A DNA stretch of 64,000 nucleotides from NCBI GenBank assembly GCA_001972305.1, contig BDDD01002917.1:62001-126000 (forward strand), written 5' to 3'. Under the pieces are notes generated by a model, which saw only the letters and a list, made by a program, of their open reading frames with translations, was not told where the DNA came from and did no database searches. Positions within the stretch are counted from its first letter, which is position 1. Each line of letters opens with the position of its first letter. A program made the position numbers and the translations under genes. Of this stretch, positions 23,034 through 35,539 are shown one piece after another. This DNA comes from Cephalotus follicularis (taxonomy: Eukaryota; Streptophyta; Magnoliopsida; Oxalidales; Cephalotaceae).

Positions 23034-23304
23034 GCCACTGGTTATCAAGGTATGATCGTTCAAATTAAGGGAATTGTTCAATACAATCTACGGTGAGTTT
23101 CTATACCCTAAAACTGCTTATTCATTATATATTTTCTTAGCTTCTATTCATTGGTTTGATAGTTTATCTCAAATTTGGTATACTTCGCCTAGGATGAATA
23201 TATTAGAACTAGTTTATCGTTTCCCTGCGTTTGACCCATTACTGCATGATCCGTGCCCTTGCGGCTATAAATTTTAAAACATTCTTTTTACGTGAACAAT
23301 TTTT

Positions 23305-23322
23305 TGGCGCCGTTGCCGGGGA
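23305..23322 (+). other. PBS of D (tRNA-Asp)
   Basis: TGGCGCCGTTGCCGGGGA, exact complement of the plant tRNA-Asp 3' end, six bases after the LTR. Confidence 0.95.
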
Positions 23323-23598
23323 AACGTTTTAAATTAGTTTAAATTTATTTGACTGATTCGTAGTATTTATTTGTGTTTTATTTTTCTGTTTTTGTGTTTC
23401 CGTTTACTTTGTTAGCTTTGTTTAATTAGGGAATTACATAAGCTTTAAAAACAAATTCTAATAATTTTTGCATAAGCTTTAAACAAACCCTAATTTTGCT
23501 AAGTTAGTTTTTTGCATAAGGTTTTAACAATTTAGTTTAATTTAGGCTTTCAAAAAAAACATTTTTACCATTAGTTTAGAATTCCATTAAGTTAGTTT

Positions 23599-26103
23599 AT
23601 GACTGAGTGGGTACGTGGCATAAACAATCGACTTGAGCGAAATAATCAACAGCCACAAATGGCGGACGAACGCCCACTACAAACTTTGCGCGATAGATTC
23701 TATCCCGTGAGGACAGTGCAACCATCCTGCATCCTGTTGCCTGCTCCTCAAGGGAACAATTTCGAGCTGAAATCATAGTTCATTAGCATGCTCCCACACT
23801 TTCATGGTTTACCCAATGAGGATGCATATCTCATTCTTCACGAGTTCGAGGAGGTATGCGCCCTCATGAAACTTCAACAACTCTCGGATGACGCAATTAA
23901 ATTGTGTTTCATAAATTTTTCCCTGAAAGATGGGGCTAAAAAGTGGCTCTACAGTCTCCCTAATGGTTCTATTTCTACATGGGACCATTTCACCGTATCA
24001 TTCCTAAAGAAATTGTTTCCACTTCATAAAACCAATAAACTTAGGAACGACATTCTCAAGTTTCGTCAAAAACCCAATGAATCATTTTCTAGGTGTATGG
24101 AAAGTTTTAAGGATCTTCTCTTAGAATGTCCTCATCATGGTTTGAACACGTGGCATTTATGCCAAATCATGTACGAAGGCATTGATTACCAGACCAAGCA
24201 ATTGGTCGAATCTATGTGTCCCGATGGGTTCACCTCGTACACTGATGAAAATGAGGCATGGAATTTCCTTTTAGATTTGGGTGAGCGAACCAGAGAGTGG
24301 GAGTCAGCGCAAGTTTCCGAGAGAGCTCTACCAAATAAAGGGTACATTGTAGAAGGAGCAGTTGCTAAAGAAGCACAGCTAGAAAGTCTCGTGACCAGAC
24401 TAGAATCACTAATTAGGGTCGATCAAAGTACCCCTATGTGTTCTTGGTGCCAGTCTCCAAACCATGTTTTTGAAGAATGCCAAATTTATATTGACAACCA
24501 ATATGCGCCTAAAAATGTGTCTGCTATGAACCAATACAACCCGTATAATAACACTTACAATCCGGGTTGGCGAAATCATCCAAAATTCTCATGGGGTCAA
24601 GGGCAAAACATGCGAGGACAATCCAGCTTTTTAGGGCAGCCTTCCAGTGTCGGAGCCCCACCTTCACACTTTACGGGACAACCTTCGAGCTTCCCTAGCT
24701 AGTCTGTACCACAGCAGACATTTCCAAGGCTCTCCCAAAATTTGAACACTATTCAACCATCCTTCCCACCACAAAATCAATTCTCAAGTCAACAGACATC
24801 AAGTTTGCCAAACCAAAGGGATGATACATCAAGGATTTCCTCGCTAGAAAAGAGCATGGAACTTCTAATGAGCACCTTGATGACTAGACAGCATAACATG
24901 GAAAAATAAATTTCACAACTAGCATCCGCTTTGCACGAAAGAGAAAAAGGAAAAATGCCCTCACAACCTGACCCGAATCCTAGGACTGCCTTAAACCATT
25001 CTGCTCAAATCCAACAACCTGTAAATCTGCAAAATTCAGCTTCCTCCTCTGGTCCATCAAAACAAGTTTTTGCCCTAAGGAGTTGAAATGAATACCATCC
25101 AGCGGATCAAACGGAAAATGTGAACGAGCAAATGGAGGAATCCTTGGCATGAGAAAAATTACAAGAACCATTGGGTGACCCATCGGTGCAACCAATGCAA
25201 TTGAATGCGCACGATGAATTGAGGAAGGAGAAAGAGGACGAGAAGAAGAAACAACCGGTCGAGGTGCCAAAGCATTCATTTGACCCACCAGCTCCCTTTC
25301 CAAAAAGATTGCAAAGCAAGAAAGCCCCAGCAATGGAGAAGATCATCGAAACATTTAAGCAAGTCCAAATCAATATTCCATTGCTTGAAGACATTGAGCA
25401 GGTGTCCTGTTACGTAAAAGTCCTTAAAGACTTATGCACTAAAAAGAGGATCCTTCAAACTCTGAAAAAAGCTTTCTTGGTAGCCAACATTAGTGCACTA
25501 TTTTTGCAACCCACAATGCGAAAGTATAAAGATACTGGCTACCCGACAATCTCTTGTGTTATTGGAAACACGAAAATTGAGCATGCCTTGCTCGATTTAG
25601 GAGCAAGTGTGAATTTGTTTCCATCATCGGTTTATGAGAAGCTCGGACTAGGAGAGTTAAGACCAACCACGATGACATTGCAATTAGCAGATAGGTCTGT
25701 GAAGGTGCTGCGAGGGAAAATCAAGGATGTCTTGATAAAGGTTGGAGAGTTTTTCTTTCCTGTCAACTTCGTCATCTTAGACACCCAGCCTGTTGCAAAC
25801 TTAAATGATCGAATTCCAGTTATCCTTGGTAGACCTTTCTTGGAAACCAGTAATGCGTTAATCAACTGTCGAAATGGTCTGATGAAATTAAGCTTCGGAA
25901 ATACGTCCGTGGATTTTAATGTTTTCCGATTGGGTAAGCATTCCGCCGACTTTGATGAATTGAACGCAATCCATGCATTTCCCGATTATATTGATACACA
26001 CTTCGAAATTGATTTTGATGGAAATTTTAATGATTGCATGCGGGATTTAGAGGACGTCGATGGAGGTGATTTTGTTGAAGCATTTAGTATGCAGCCATTA
26101 TAG
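23599..26103 (+). pseudogene. gag: Element D gag-protease, broken
   Basis: Likely start ATG 23599 (MTEWVRGIN). One frame throughout with stops at 23776, 24700, 24907, 25084, 25150 and 26101. Capsid-like region 23788-24400 (FHGLPNEDAYLILHEF). CCHC knuckle (CSWCQSPNHVFEEC) at 24439-24480. After a low-complexity Gln/Pro/Ser stretch, PR lies at about 25520-25910 with LLDLGASVNLFPSS, LADRSVK and ILGRPFLETSNA. Athila PRs read DLGAS where most have DSG/DTG; B has it too. A linker follows PR, the part inverted in B. Confidence 0.92.
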
Positions 26104-28240
26104 CCAGTGGGCCCCTTCTCAACATCCGTACCTAAACCATCAATTGAGGAACCTCCGAAACTTGAACTTAAATAATTTCCCTCTACATTGAAACACTCGT
26201 TTCTCGGAGAAAACCAAACTCTTCCTGTTATTATTTCATCTGATCTTACTCCCAGACAGGAAGAGGAGGTTATTGACCTACTCAAAGAAAATAAAGAGGC
26301 AATTGGTTGGACGATGGCTGACATCAAAGGAATTATCCCTTCCATTTGTGAGCATCGCATAATCTCGTAGAAGGATCCAAACCTTCTAGAGAACCTCAGC
26401 CAAGAGCAAATCCCTTGATCAAAGAGGCCATACAAAAAGAAATCTTGAAGTGGCTGGACAATGGGATCATTTATCCCATTTCGGATAGTCAATGGGTGAG
26501 TCCAGTCCACGTTGTCCCAAAGAAATCCAGAGTAACGGTAGTGCAATCCTCCATCGATGATTTACTTCCTACAAAAATCCAAACTGGATGGAGGGTGTGC
26601 ATTGACTACCGAAAGTTGAATACAGCAACCTGGAAGGATCATTTTCCACTTCTGTTTATCGATCAAATGCTAGATAGGTTAGCTGGTCATGAATATTATT
26701 TTTTTCTTGATGGGTACTCTAGATACAATCAAATTCCCATCGCTCTGCAAGATCAAGAGAAAACCACGTTCACATGCCCTTTCGAAACATTTGCTTACCT
26801 ACGCATGCCGTTTGGCCTTTGCAATGCTCCCGCTACCTTCCAAAGGTGCATGATGAGTATTTCTCTGACATGGTGGAAGACTTTCTTGAAGTATTTATGG
26901 ATGACTTTTCTGTGCATGGTTCCTCGTTTTCTCAATGCCTTCATCACCTAAAATTAGTACTCGAAAGAAGTCGAGAGAAGAATTTGGTGCTTAATTGGGA
27001 AAAATGCAATTTCATGGTAAAAAGGGGGATCGTTCTTGGACACGTAGTGTCAAAAGAAGGAATTCAAGTAGATAAAGCAAAAATTGAAGTCATCAATCAT
27101 TTGCCTCCACCTCGTAATGTGAAAGATATCCGAGCATTCCTCGAACATGCTGGTTTTTATCGAAGATTCATCAAGGATTTTAGCAAGGTAGCACGCCCCT
27201 TGACTTTGCTCCTAGCGAAAGATCAAGATTTTGTTTTCTCTGTTGAGTGCCTTGTAGCATTTAACCGCTTAAAGAAGGAGCTCACTTCCGCTCCTATAAT
27301 TCAGGCACCAATTTGGACTGACCCTTTTGAGATCATGTGCGACGCTTCCGATAGTGCCATTGGAGCTGTTCTCGGGCAAAGAATGAATAAATTGCCTCTG
27401 GTCATTTATTATGCAAGTAGGACCCTTTGCGATGCACAATTGAACTACAAGACCACTGAGAAGGAATTCTTAGCTGTGGTCTTTGCACTTGAGAAATTTC
27501 GTTCACATCTTTTAGGATCACATGTCATCGTGTATACTGATCATGCTGCGATTCGGCATCTCATGAGTAAAAAAGATGCAAAAGCGCGTCTTATTCGGTG
27601 GGTTCTGCTCCTTCAAGAGTTTGACGTTGAAATTCGAGACAAGAAAGGAACTGAGAATTTGGTAGCCGACCATCTATCCCGACTTTCCAATACACCCGAG
27701 GTCCATGGTCTGATTAATGAAAGTTTTCCTGATGAGCAGATTATGCGCGTTGAGAGCGAACCATGGTATGTAGACATAGTGAATTATCTTGCTACGGGAA
27801 GTTTACCCTCAGAATGGTCCGCTCAAGTTAGGCATAGGTTTCTGTCACAAGTAAAACCTTTTTATTGGGATGATCCTTATCTTTTTAAAGCATGTCCGGA
27901 TTTAATTTTGCGACGATGTGTTCCTGATCATGAGCATCGCTCAGTTCTATCTTTTTGTCATGATCAAGCATGTGGTGGTCATTTTGGCCCGACCAAGACA
28001 GTGGCTAAGGTTTTCCAATGTGGTTTTTATTGGCCGACTATTTTTAAAGATGCATTTTAGTACTGTAAGGCTTGTGCTTCGTGTCAAGCTTTAGGCCGTG
28101 TGACGAAAAGAAATATGATGCCTTTGACACCGATTTTGACGGTTGAGATCTTTGATGTTTGGGGTATTGATTTTATGGGTCCGTTTCCCAATTCATTTGG
28201 GAACTTATACATCCTTCTAGCTGTTGATTATGTTTCAAAG
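26104..28240 (+). pseudogene. pol: Element D RT-RNase H and truncated integrase
   Basis: RT about 26200-27150: WMADIKGI-like start, [39 protein letters not shown] and catalytic VFMDDF (about 26897). A frameshift near 26385-26415 and another near 26850-26900 split RT. RH about 27300-27690 ([25 protein letters not shown]). INT begins with [21 protein letters not shown] (H/C zinc region; TAG at 28058) and reaches the first catalytic Asp (GIDFMGPFP, about 28162). It then stops at about 28240 (LAVDYVSK). The rest of INT, including the second Asp and the Glu, is absent. Confidence 0.92.
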
Positions 28241-28605
28241 AGATGTGTTTTGATTCTAGAACTTGGAACGAGATAATAAAGTTCAAGTATGGGGGTGTTC
28301 TATGAATTTTTGAGTATAGATACATTTTACCTGTTTTCAAAGTTTTGATGAACAGAATTTTGTGTGTTTGTTCGCTTGGAAAACATTCACGAGACAAAAA
28401 TCGTCCACTAGGGCCACCTAGGGGTTTAACGGCTTGTTGCATAAGCTAAATGCAATTGTGATTCCTACAAAAGTGAGTTAGGTTTTTGTTTGTGATCTTG
28501 TGTGTGTGCATTTATTTTTTATTTTTGTGTTTGTGTATGTTTTCTGGTTTTTAATTTTCTATTTGGTTTGCTTGAGGACAAGCAAAGTTCAAGTATGGGG
28601 GTATT
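28241..28605 (+). other. D 3' non-coding region with two polypurine tracts
   Basis: INT coding runs straight into sequence with aagtatgggggt (28285-28296), then a T-rich stretch and a second copy aagtatgggggtat (28591-28604) before the 3' LTR. Same layout as B. No gene. Confidence 0.85.
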
Positions 28606-29923
28606 TGTTTAGCATGAAAATGTGTTATGTTTAATGATCTATTTGTGATATTTTTATACTTGGAATAGACTACTTTGGTTGTGTTATATTGATTTTCAGG
28701 TACAAGAGCTAAATGACCAAAGTGCAAGAATACTACCCAAAGTTGTGCAAATTAGAGCTTGAAAGTGTAGATATTGAAGAATTGACAAATTCTGCAGAAA
28801 CAGAGCAAAACACGTCGATGTCTATCATAGGGATCGATGTCTTTTTTGGGTTTGCATTAAACGCATCGATGTCTTTTGTTGGGGATCGATGTCCTTTCTG
28901 GGATTGCAACTTACCTTCAAGAGCTATGAAAAAGACATCGACGTCTTTCATCAAAAGGATCAACATCTTTGTGCAAATTCGACGTGTAACTTTTGGATCA
29001 AAATGCATCGACGTCTTTCATCAAAAGGATCGATGTCCATTGCGCGCATCTCAGCAAAACGCAATTTTTTGCAAAACGCGTCGATGTCCAACAAAAGGCG
29101 TCGACGTCTTCTTCTGTAACAGAAATAGAAAGTTAGATTTTTTGCCAGATTTTGTAACTAGGATTGATTTATTTCCGTTTTTTATCAATTTTGTAGTATA
29201 AAAACAATACATGGCCGACCAAATAAGAGAGGAGTGTAGAGAGGATTGTAGAAACCCTATTTTTTCTTTGTCAATTTTAGTTTATTTTACAATGTTTAGT
29301 AGCTAAACTCTTCAAGGTTTTGGGGAAGAACAAAGCCTAGATTGTTATTGTTTCAGTTTCATCAATAAAAAATCCTTGAATGTATGATTTGTTCTTCAAA
29401 TATTTCTGCCTTCGCACATACTTTGTCTGTCTGATTAAAATCCACAAAAATCTTGTCCGTGAAGCTGAAAATTGATGAATAAATGGTGCTTAATTCAATC
29501 AACGGAGTATACTCATACGATTTGTCACAACGAACACACTTCGTATAGACCTAGCATGTCTACTCATAAGTCTTGCTGCAGTTGCCATACTTCGTATAGA
29601 CCTAGCATGTCTACTCATACGTCTTGTCATCACCGTAACACTCTGTATCGACCTAGCTACCGCTGGTTATCAAGGTATGATCGTTCAAATTAAGGGAATT
29701 GTTCAATACAATCTACAGTGAGTTTCTATACCCTAAAACCGCTTATTCATTATATATTTTCTTAGCTTCTATTCATTGGTCTGATAGTTTATCTCAAATT
29801 TGGTATACTTCGCCTAGGTTGAATATATTATAACTAGTTTATCGTTTCCCTGCGTTCGACCCGTTACTGCATGATCCGTGCACCTGCGGCTATAAATTTT
29901 AAAGCATTCTTTTTACATGAACA
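28606..29923 (+). repeat. 3' LTR of D (1318 bp)
   Basis: TGTTTAGCAT...CATGAACA; same length as the 5' LTR with scattered substitutions, mostly transitions. Contains TATA at 29197 and the 51-bp repeats at 29508-29658. Confidence 0.95.
29508..29658 (+). repeat. Three 51-bp tandem repeats in D 3' LTR
   Basis: Copies at 29508, 29559 and 29610, in register with those at 22883; the 73-codon frame (29472-29693) stays open despite several substitutions. Confidence 0.85.
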
Positions 29924-29928
29924 GGAGT
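29924..29928. repeat. Right TSD of D (GGAGT)
   Basis: Copy of 21976-21980; C gag resumes here. Confidence 0.95.
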
Positions 29929-30632
29929 CTCTCACAGTGAAAAATTTGGAGCCATCCTTTGCACTGAACAGCGGGTTGAGGAGCAACTCGTCCTTCACCC
30001 TCTCCCTTCTAAAGAGACCTGCGATAGACATGGCTGACCTGCTGAGGAGAGCAGAGAAATATGTCAATGCCGAGGAAGAGATGGTAGCCGGGAAACAAAA
30101 GACACCCTGGTCTGGCCATCAGGAGGAGAAACCGGAGCATTCACGAAATGCTCCCGAGAGAAAAGAGAAGAGGAAGGAATGGTCGGAGTTGACTAAGGAA
30201 GACCTTAGACATAAACTCTCCAGACATGAGGGTTCATCCAGGGGAGGGGTACCAATCCCAACTTACAACAACTTTGCCCCCCTCTTGGACACGCGCACCA
30301 GGATACTTGCTGTGGAGCAAGATAAGGTCCCTTTCCAATGGCTTGAGAAATTGAGGTCGCCGGCAGAGAACAGGAACGTTGAGAAATAATGTCGGTACCA
30401 TCGTGACCACGGGCACGATACAGAGGAGTGCAGGCAGCTGAAAAATCAGATTGAGGACCTGATTAGAAAGGGACATCTATGCAAGTACATAGACAGAGAT
30501 GCTGCCCAAGGAAGGAGGGAGCAGAAAAGAGAAGAGGCTCCTCAGCAGCAAGAGGAGCAGGGGCAGCAACAACCCAGAGGTGTTATCCACACAATTTCTA
30601 GGGGGGTCGCATCTGGTGGCGACCATAAAAAT
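29924..30632 (+). pseudogene. gag: Element C gag, 3' part
   Basis: Resumes at SLTVKNLEPSFAL, matching H at about 51659. Nucleocapsid-like CX2HX2H..C motif (CRYHRDHGHDTEEC, about 30390-30431) comes right after a TAA at 30387. Charged Glu/Lys/Arg-rich linker and a polyQ/E stretch lead into PR in the same frame. Confidence 0.88.
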
Positions 30633-31277
30633 TTGAGAAAAGCCTATGGGAGACAGTCCCTTGCTGTGCAACAAGTTCATCACAGCAAAAGGTTTAGAAC
30701 TGGTGGAGACGAGGAGGTGATAACTTTCTCGGAGGTGGACTATGAGGGAGTACGTCTCCCCCACGATGATCCAGTGGTGATAACTCTTCTGGTGGAACTC
30801 TTCACCATGAAGAGAATCCTTATTGATAGTGGCAGCTCGGCCGATATCCTATATAAATACGCATTTGATCAGCTGAGGATACCGACAGACCAGCTAAAGC
30901 CTGTGAAGACCCCACTGGTTGGCTTCGCAGGTGAGGCGATCCATCCTCTGGGAACCATCAACCAGTCCGTGGTTGCAGGCACGGCCCCATGCCAAACTCA
31001 GGTGGAGATGACATTCTTGGTGGTGGACGCACCCAGCCCGTACAACGCTATAGTAGGGCGGCCAGGTCTGAACTTAATGGAGGCCATAGCGTCTACGAGA
31101 CACTTATTGATGAAGTTCCCAACAAGGTTTGGCGTGGGGGAGGTCAGAGGAGACCAACAGGCAGCAAGGCAGTGCTACAAAACTGCCATCTCGGACAAAG
31201 GGGAAGGACAAGGATCTCCCCATAGCGAACGTGGAGCTCAGAGGACACATGGAACCAGAGTGTCCACAGCCTGTTGA
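30633..31277 (+). pseudogene. Element C protease
   Basis: Retropepsin-like region with intact catalytic IDSGSSADILY (about 30821-30853), PLVGFAGE and IVGRPGLN (about 31051). The frame is the same as gag. TGA at 31275, then a shift to another frame for RT. As a domain it is open from 30633. Confidence 0.88.
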
Positions 31278-31320
31278 GGATGTGCTCCAAGTGCCCATGG
31301 AATAGGGCGACAATGAGAAG

Positions 31321-33356
31321 GTGTTCCAAGATGGTTCACAACTTGGAGAGGCGGAGAAGGGGGAATTAATAACGTTCCTCCAAAATAATAAAGATGTTTT
31401 TGCCTGGTCGGCAGAGGAGGTCCCTGGGATCAGCCCAGATGTAATAGTTCACAAGCTAAGCGTGGACCCAGCCAGACCCCCGACTAGACAAAAGAATAGG
31501 AACTTTGCCTCGGAGAGACAGCAAGCAATAGCAGAGGAGGTGAGCAAGCTGTTGCAGGCAGGGTTCATAAGGGAAGTGCACTACTCAGACTGGCTGGCGA
31601 ATCCAGTGCTAGTCAAAAAAGCAAATGGCAAGTGGAGGATGTGTATCGACTTCACATACCTCAACAAAGCTTGCCCAAAGGATCACTTCCCTCTCCCAAA
31701 GATAGACCAGCTGGTGGATGCAACCTCGGGCTACAAGATGTTAAGCTTCTTGGACGCCTACTCGGGATATAATCAAATTCCCATGTACAAACCTGATGAG
31801 GACAAGACAACATTCATCATGGACCGAGGAATGTATTGCTACAAGGTTATGCCCTTCGGTTTGAAGAATACAGGGGCCGCCTACCAACGTCTGGTGAAAA
31901 GAATCTTTGAGCCACAAATTGGATAAATATGGAGGTCTACATCGACGACATGCTCGTCAAGACCCCAGCCCGGAGCCCCCACATAAAAGACTTGGAGGAA
32001 ACGTTTGAGGTGCTGAGGAGATATAACATGAAGCTCAATCCATCCAAGTGCACATTTGGGGTCACCTCTGGAAAGTTCCTCGGATTCATGGTCTCTAGCA
32101 GAGGAATAGAGGCTAACCCAGAGAAGATCTCGGCGATTCAAAGCATGAGGCCTCCTCAAACCATCAGGGATGTCCAAAGATTAAATGGGAAGATTGCAGC
32201 CCTGAGCAGGTTTGTGTCAAAGTCAGCAGAGAAGTGCCTTCCCTTCTTCAAAATACTTAGAGATCCCAAGGGATTCTCTTGGTCAGATGACTGTCAAACA
32301 GCCTTCGACAAGTTGAAGGAATACATGGCTTCCCCTCCCTTGATCCCAAAACCCAAGGATGGGGAAGACTTGTATTTGTACATTGCGGCCACCCCGGGCG
32401 CAGTCAGTGCAGTGCTAGTCAGAGAAGAGGAAAAAGTTCAAAAGCTGGTATACTATGTGAGCAAGGCTCTGAACGATGCTGAGGGAAGGTACCCAGAGGT
32501 GGAGAAGTTTACCTATGCATTGATCATCTCGGCCAGGAAAATGAGGCCATATTTCCAAGCCCATACTATCAAGGTTCTGACTGACAAACCACTCAAACAA
32601 GTTTTTGCCAAGCCTGACACCTCAGGCAGGTTAATCAAGTGGTCAGTTGAGCTAGGCGAGTATGATGTGAAGTTCGAAGCCAGGCCAGCAATCAAATCGC
32701 AGGTACTGGCCGACTTCGTTGGAGATAATACACCTACGGAGTGTATGGAGGAGGACCCCTCCGAAAGCGGGAGGGGAATTTGGAAGTTATCTGTAGATGG
32801 TTCATCCTGCATCACTGGCAGTGGAGAAGGATTAGTATTGATAAGTCTAGATGGTTGGACGTTGGAATATGCTCTGAGGTTTAAGTTTAAAGCTACAAAC
32901 AACGAAGCTGAGTGGGAAGCTCTGTTAGCTGGACTAACAATCGCAAAGCACTTGGAGGTGCAAAAGATAGAAGCCTCCAGTGACTCTCAGTTAGTGGTTG
33001 GTTTAGCAAACAGGGAGTATGAGGCCAGAGAAGACCCTATGATAAAATACTTATCCCATTTTCAGGGCATGAAGTCAGCATTCGAAGTTTTAAGGATTGT
33101 GAAAGTACCCAGGCTAGAAAACGTCCGAGCAGACCAGTTATCAAAACTAGCAACGACAGAGAAGTTGGAGAAAAATCAAACCGTGCTAGTAGACTACCTG
33201 GATAGGCCAACCATCTCTAAAGTAGATGTAATGGACATAGATGTACCACAGGAGCAAAACTGGATGACTCCCTTTATCAATTGGCTGAGGAACGGGATCC
33301 TGCCAGAGGACCCCGTGGAGGCGAGGAAGCTGGTCTACAGAGCAAATAGATTCTAG
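31321..33356 (+). pseudogene. pol: Element C RT, RNase H and second (archaeal-type) RNase H
   Basis: RT about 31450-32160: PVLVKKANGKWRMCIDF (31602), FLDAYSGYNQI, VMPFGLKNTGAAYQ, and catalytic VYIDDM at about 31935. A stop at 31924 with a frame change sits just before this motif. RH about 32340-32720 (LYLYIAATPGAVSAVLVRE; LTDKPLKQVF). The second RNase H about 32780-33090 (KLSVDGSS, ATNNEAEWEALLAGL, SSDSQLVVGL, VPRLENVRAD) is the extra domain that defines Tat elements. TAG at 33354 precedes INT. Confidence 0.92.
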
Positions 33357-34495
33357 TTCCGAGATGGGATCATCTGCAAAAGATCTTTCTCATTTCCTTG
33401 GATGAGGTGCTTGAACCCCTCGAAGGCCGATTACGCTCTAAGGGAGGTCCATGAAGGAATTTGTGGCAACCACACTGGGGGCAGAACATTGTCTCACAAG
33501 TTACTAAGGCAAGGCTACTACTGGCCGACTATGCACCAAGATGCTATAGAGCTGGTAAGAAAGTGTGACAAGTGTCAAAGGAATGCGAACATAAGCAGAA
33601 GGCCTTCTCAACCTCTGACGTCTATCACGGCCCCATGGCCCTTTGCACAATGGGTAATGGACTTCATCAGACCACTACCCATGGCGTCAGGTAAGAGGAA
33701 GTTTCTCATTGTAGTAGTGGACTACTTTACCAAGTGGGTGGAAACAGAACCCTAGCCACAATTACTGAGAAGAACACAGAGAGCTTCTTATGGAAGTCAA
33801 TCATCTGTAGATTTGGAGTCCCGAGGACAATCGTCTCAGACAATGGTAAACAGTTTGATTACCAAGCCTTCTGTGATTTTTGCAAGGAATGGAGGATAGA
33901 GCATAGGCTTGCCTCATTAGCCTACCCCCAAAGTAATGGTCAAGCCGAGGTGATCAACAGAGAAATCATCTCGGGCTTGAAGAAGCTCCTAGAAGACAGC
34001 AAAGGAAGATGGACAGAGGAGCTGCCAAGCGTGCTATGGGCGTATAGAACAACTCCTCGGACCACAACTGGTGAGTCCCCATACAGCCTTTGTTTTGGAG
34101 CTGAAGCCATGATACCGGTAGAGATTGGAGTACAATCACCAAGAGTTGTACATTTTACGGAAGACAACAACGAAGAAGGGCTTAGGTGCCTCCTCGACCT
34201 AGTCGAAGAGCTTAGAGACAAGGCTGCCATCAGAGTTACAGCCTACCAGCAGACGGTAAGCCACTACTATAACAAAAGGGCAAGCCCTAGACCACTAAGA
34301 CAAGGAGATCTAGTCCTACGCAACTCAGCCGTTGCAGATCCAACCGGTACCAGAGGAAAACTAGCCCCTGCCTGGGAAGGGCCAAACAAAATCAAAAGGG
34401 TCCTCCGCCCAGGAACATTCAAACTTGAAACTTTGGGGGGTAGGGAGATTGCCAGAGCTTGGAATGGCGAGCATCTAAGGAAGTACTATCAATGA
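33357..34495 (+). pseudogene. Element C integrase, frameshifted
   Basis: HHCC zinc region (HEGICGNHTGG...KCDKCQ, about 33450-33575), MDFIRPLP with the first Asp (about 33659), IVSDNGKQF (second Asp, about 33832), SNGQAEVINRE (Glu, about 33932) and C-terminal KLAPAWEGPNKIKRV (about 34360). A frame change near 33750 splits the core. Ends EHLRKYYQ at 34493. Confidence 0.92.
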
Positions 34496-35470
34496 TTGTA
34501 AGATGTTCTGAATGAAGTTGAATTTTTCAAAATTTGTGTTCAATATAATAGTTCCAAGTTTGCAAGGGACCGGAGGTCCAACGTTCATGTCATCAAACCT
34601 CTGAAAAGCCACCGAAATACTCCCTCGATCTTTACTCTAAGCATCTCAGACCATGCCCCCAAGGGGGCACCTAGAGATCCAAAGCTTTCTAAGTCTTACA
34701 AAGACTAACCCTCAAAAGGAAAACCAACACAAGCCGGGGTCTCAAACAGACCGAGGTAACAGGTATCTGAGAAATCGTTCAAGGATGCACTCATGAAAGC
34801 CTTCTTTCGAGGAGCATACAGAAGCTTCCTCCCGAGGAGCACCCCTATACTCATCAACAAAGACTCCTTACGAGGAGCGCACCCCTAAGACTCCCCAGGG
34901 AGCAAACACTTGTCGGTAACACCATAGAAACTTGACAAACCAGACCTAAAATCGTGACTTCAAAGGCGAATCCATGGGAACTCACAACGATCAAGCTCGT
35001 CGGACTGAGCAATTTAATACAAGTGTCCCTATGTGGACTGCAAGCTTAGCCGGCCTATCCCAAAACCTAATGGGTCAGATGATACCCTGCTCAACAAACC
35101 CATAGGAACTTGTCCGAGCAGACCAAGACCTTAGTCTACGAACACAGAAGAACTCGTAAAGACAAGGTTAAAGTTAAGTGTTTTTGAAGTGTCTTACGAG
35201 GACTGCTAAGCTTAAGTGATCTCATCTGCAAAGAGCTGATGATTTGAAGTTACGTTAAAATTCTTATTTAATATCTTTGATAAATTACTTAAGTGCAAGT
35301 GTCCAACAAGGACTACAAAGCCTAAGCTTTTACTTCCTCAAAGAAGTCAGTAACTTGGGCAGAGTTAGATTTCCTAAGGGAATTGTTACCATATACATAC
35401 ATGCAGAGGTCAACCACACAATACAGAAAAATTAGTCAAAAGCAAAATCAGAGAATGCAAAAAGTCCTCC
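34496..35470 (+). other. C non-coding spacer between INT and antisense ORF
   Basis: About 970 bp with no coding signal, containing diverged repeats of aggagcaccc/tccgagg-type motifs and short duplications (gcaagtgtcc...gactac...aagcctaagc). The equivalent in H is 54600-55430. Confidence 0.75.
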
Positions 35471-35539
35471 TTTATTCATGAAATGAAAAGATTACAAGAA
35501 AAACTAAAAGACTATTACAAAATGAAAGCAAGCGAAAAA

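Larger units (their letters stand above)
21981..23298 (+). repeat. 5' LTR of D (1318 bp)
   Basis: TGTTTAGCAT...CGTGAACA. Contains TCGA-centred motif array (about 22190-22490), a TATA box (22572) and three 51-bp tandem repeats (22883-23033). Confidence 0.95.
21981..29923 (+). mobile_element. Element D: Athila-like LTR retrotransposon with truncated integrase
   Basis: Perfect TSD GGAGT, two LTRs of exactly 1318 bp, tRNA-Asp PBS, gag-PR, RT-RH and only the start of INT (7943 bp in all). The near-identical LTRs suggest a recent insertion relative to its neighbours. Gag and PR are homologous to B. Coding frames contain stops and frameshifts. Confidence 0.95.
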
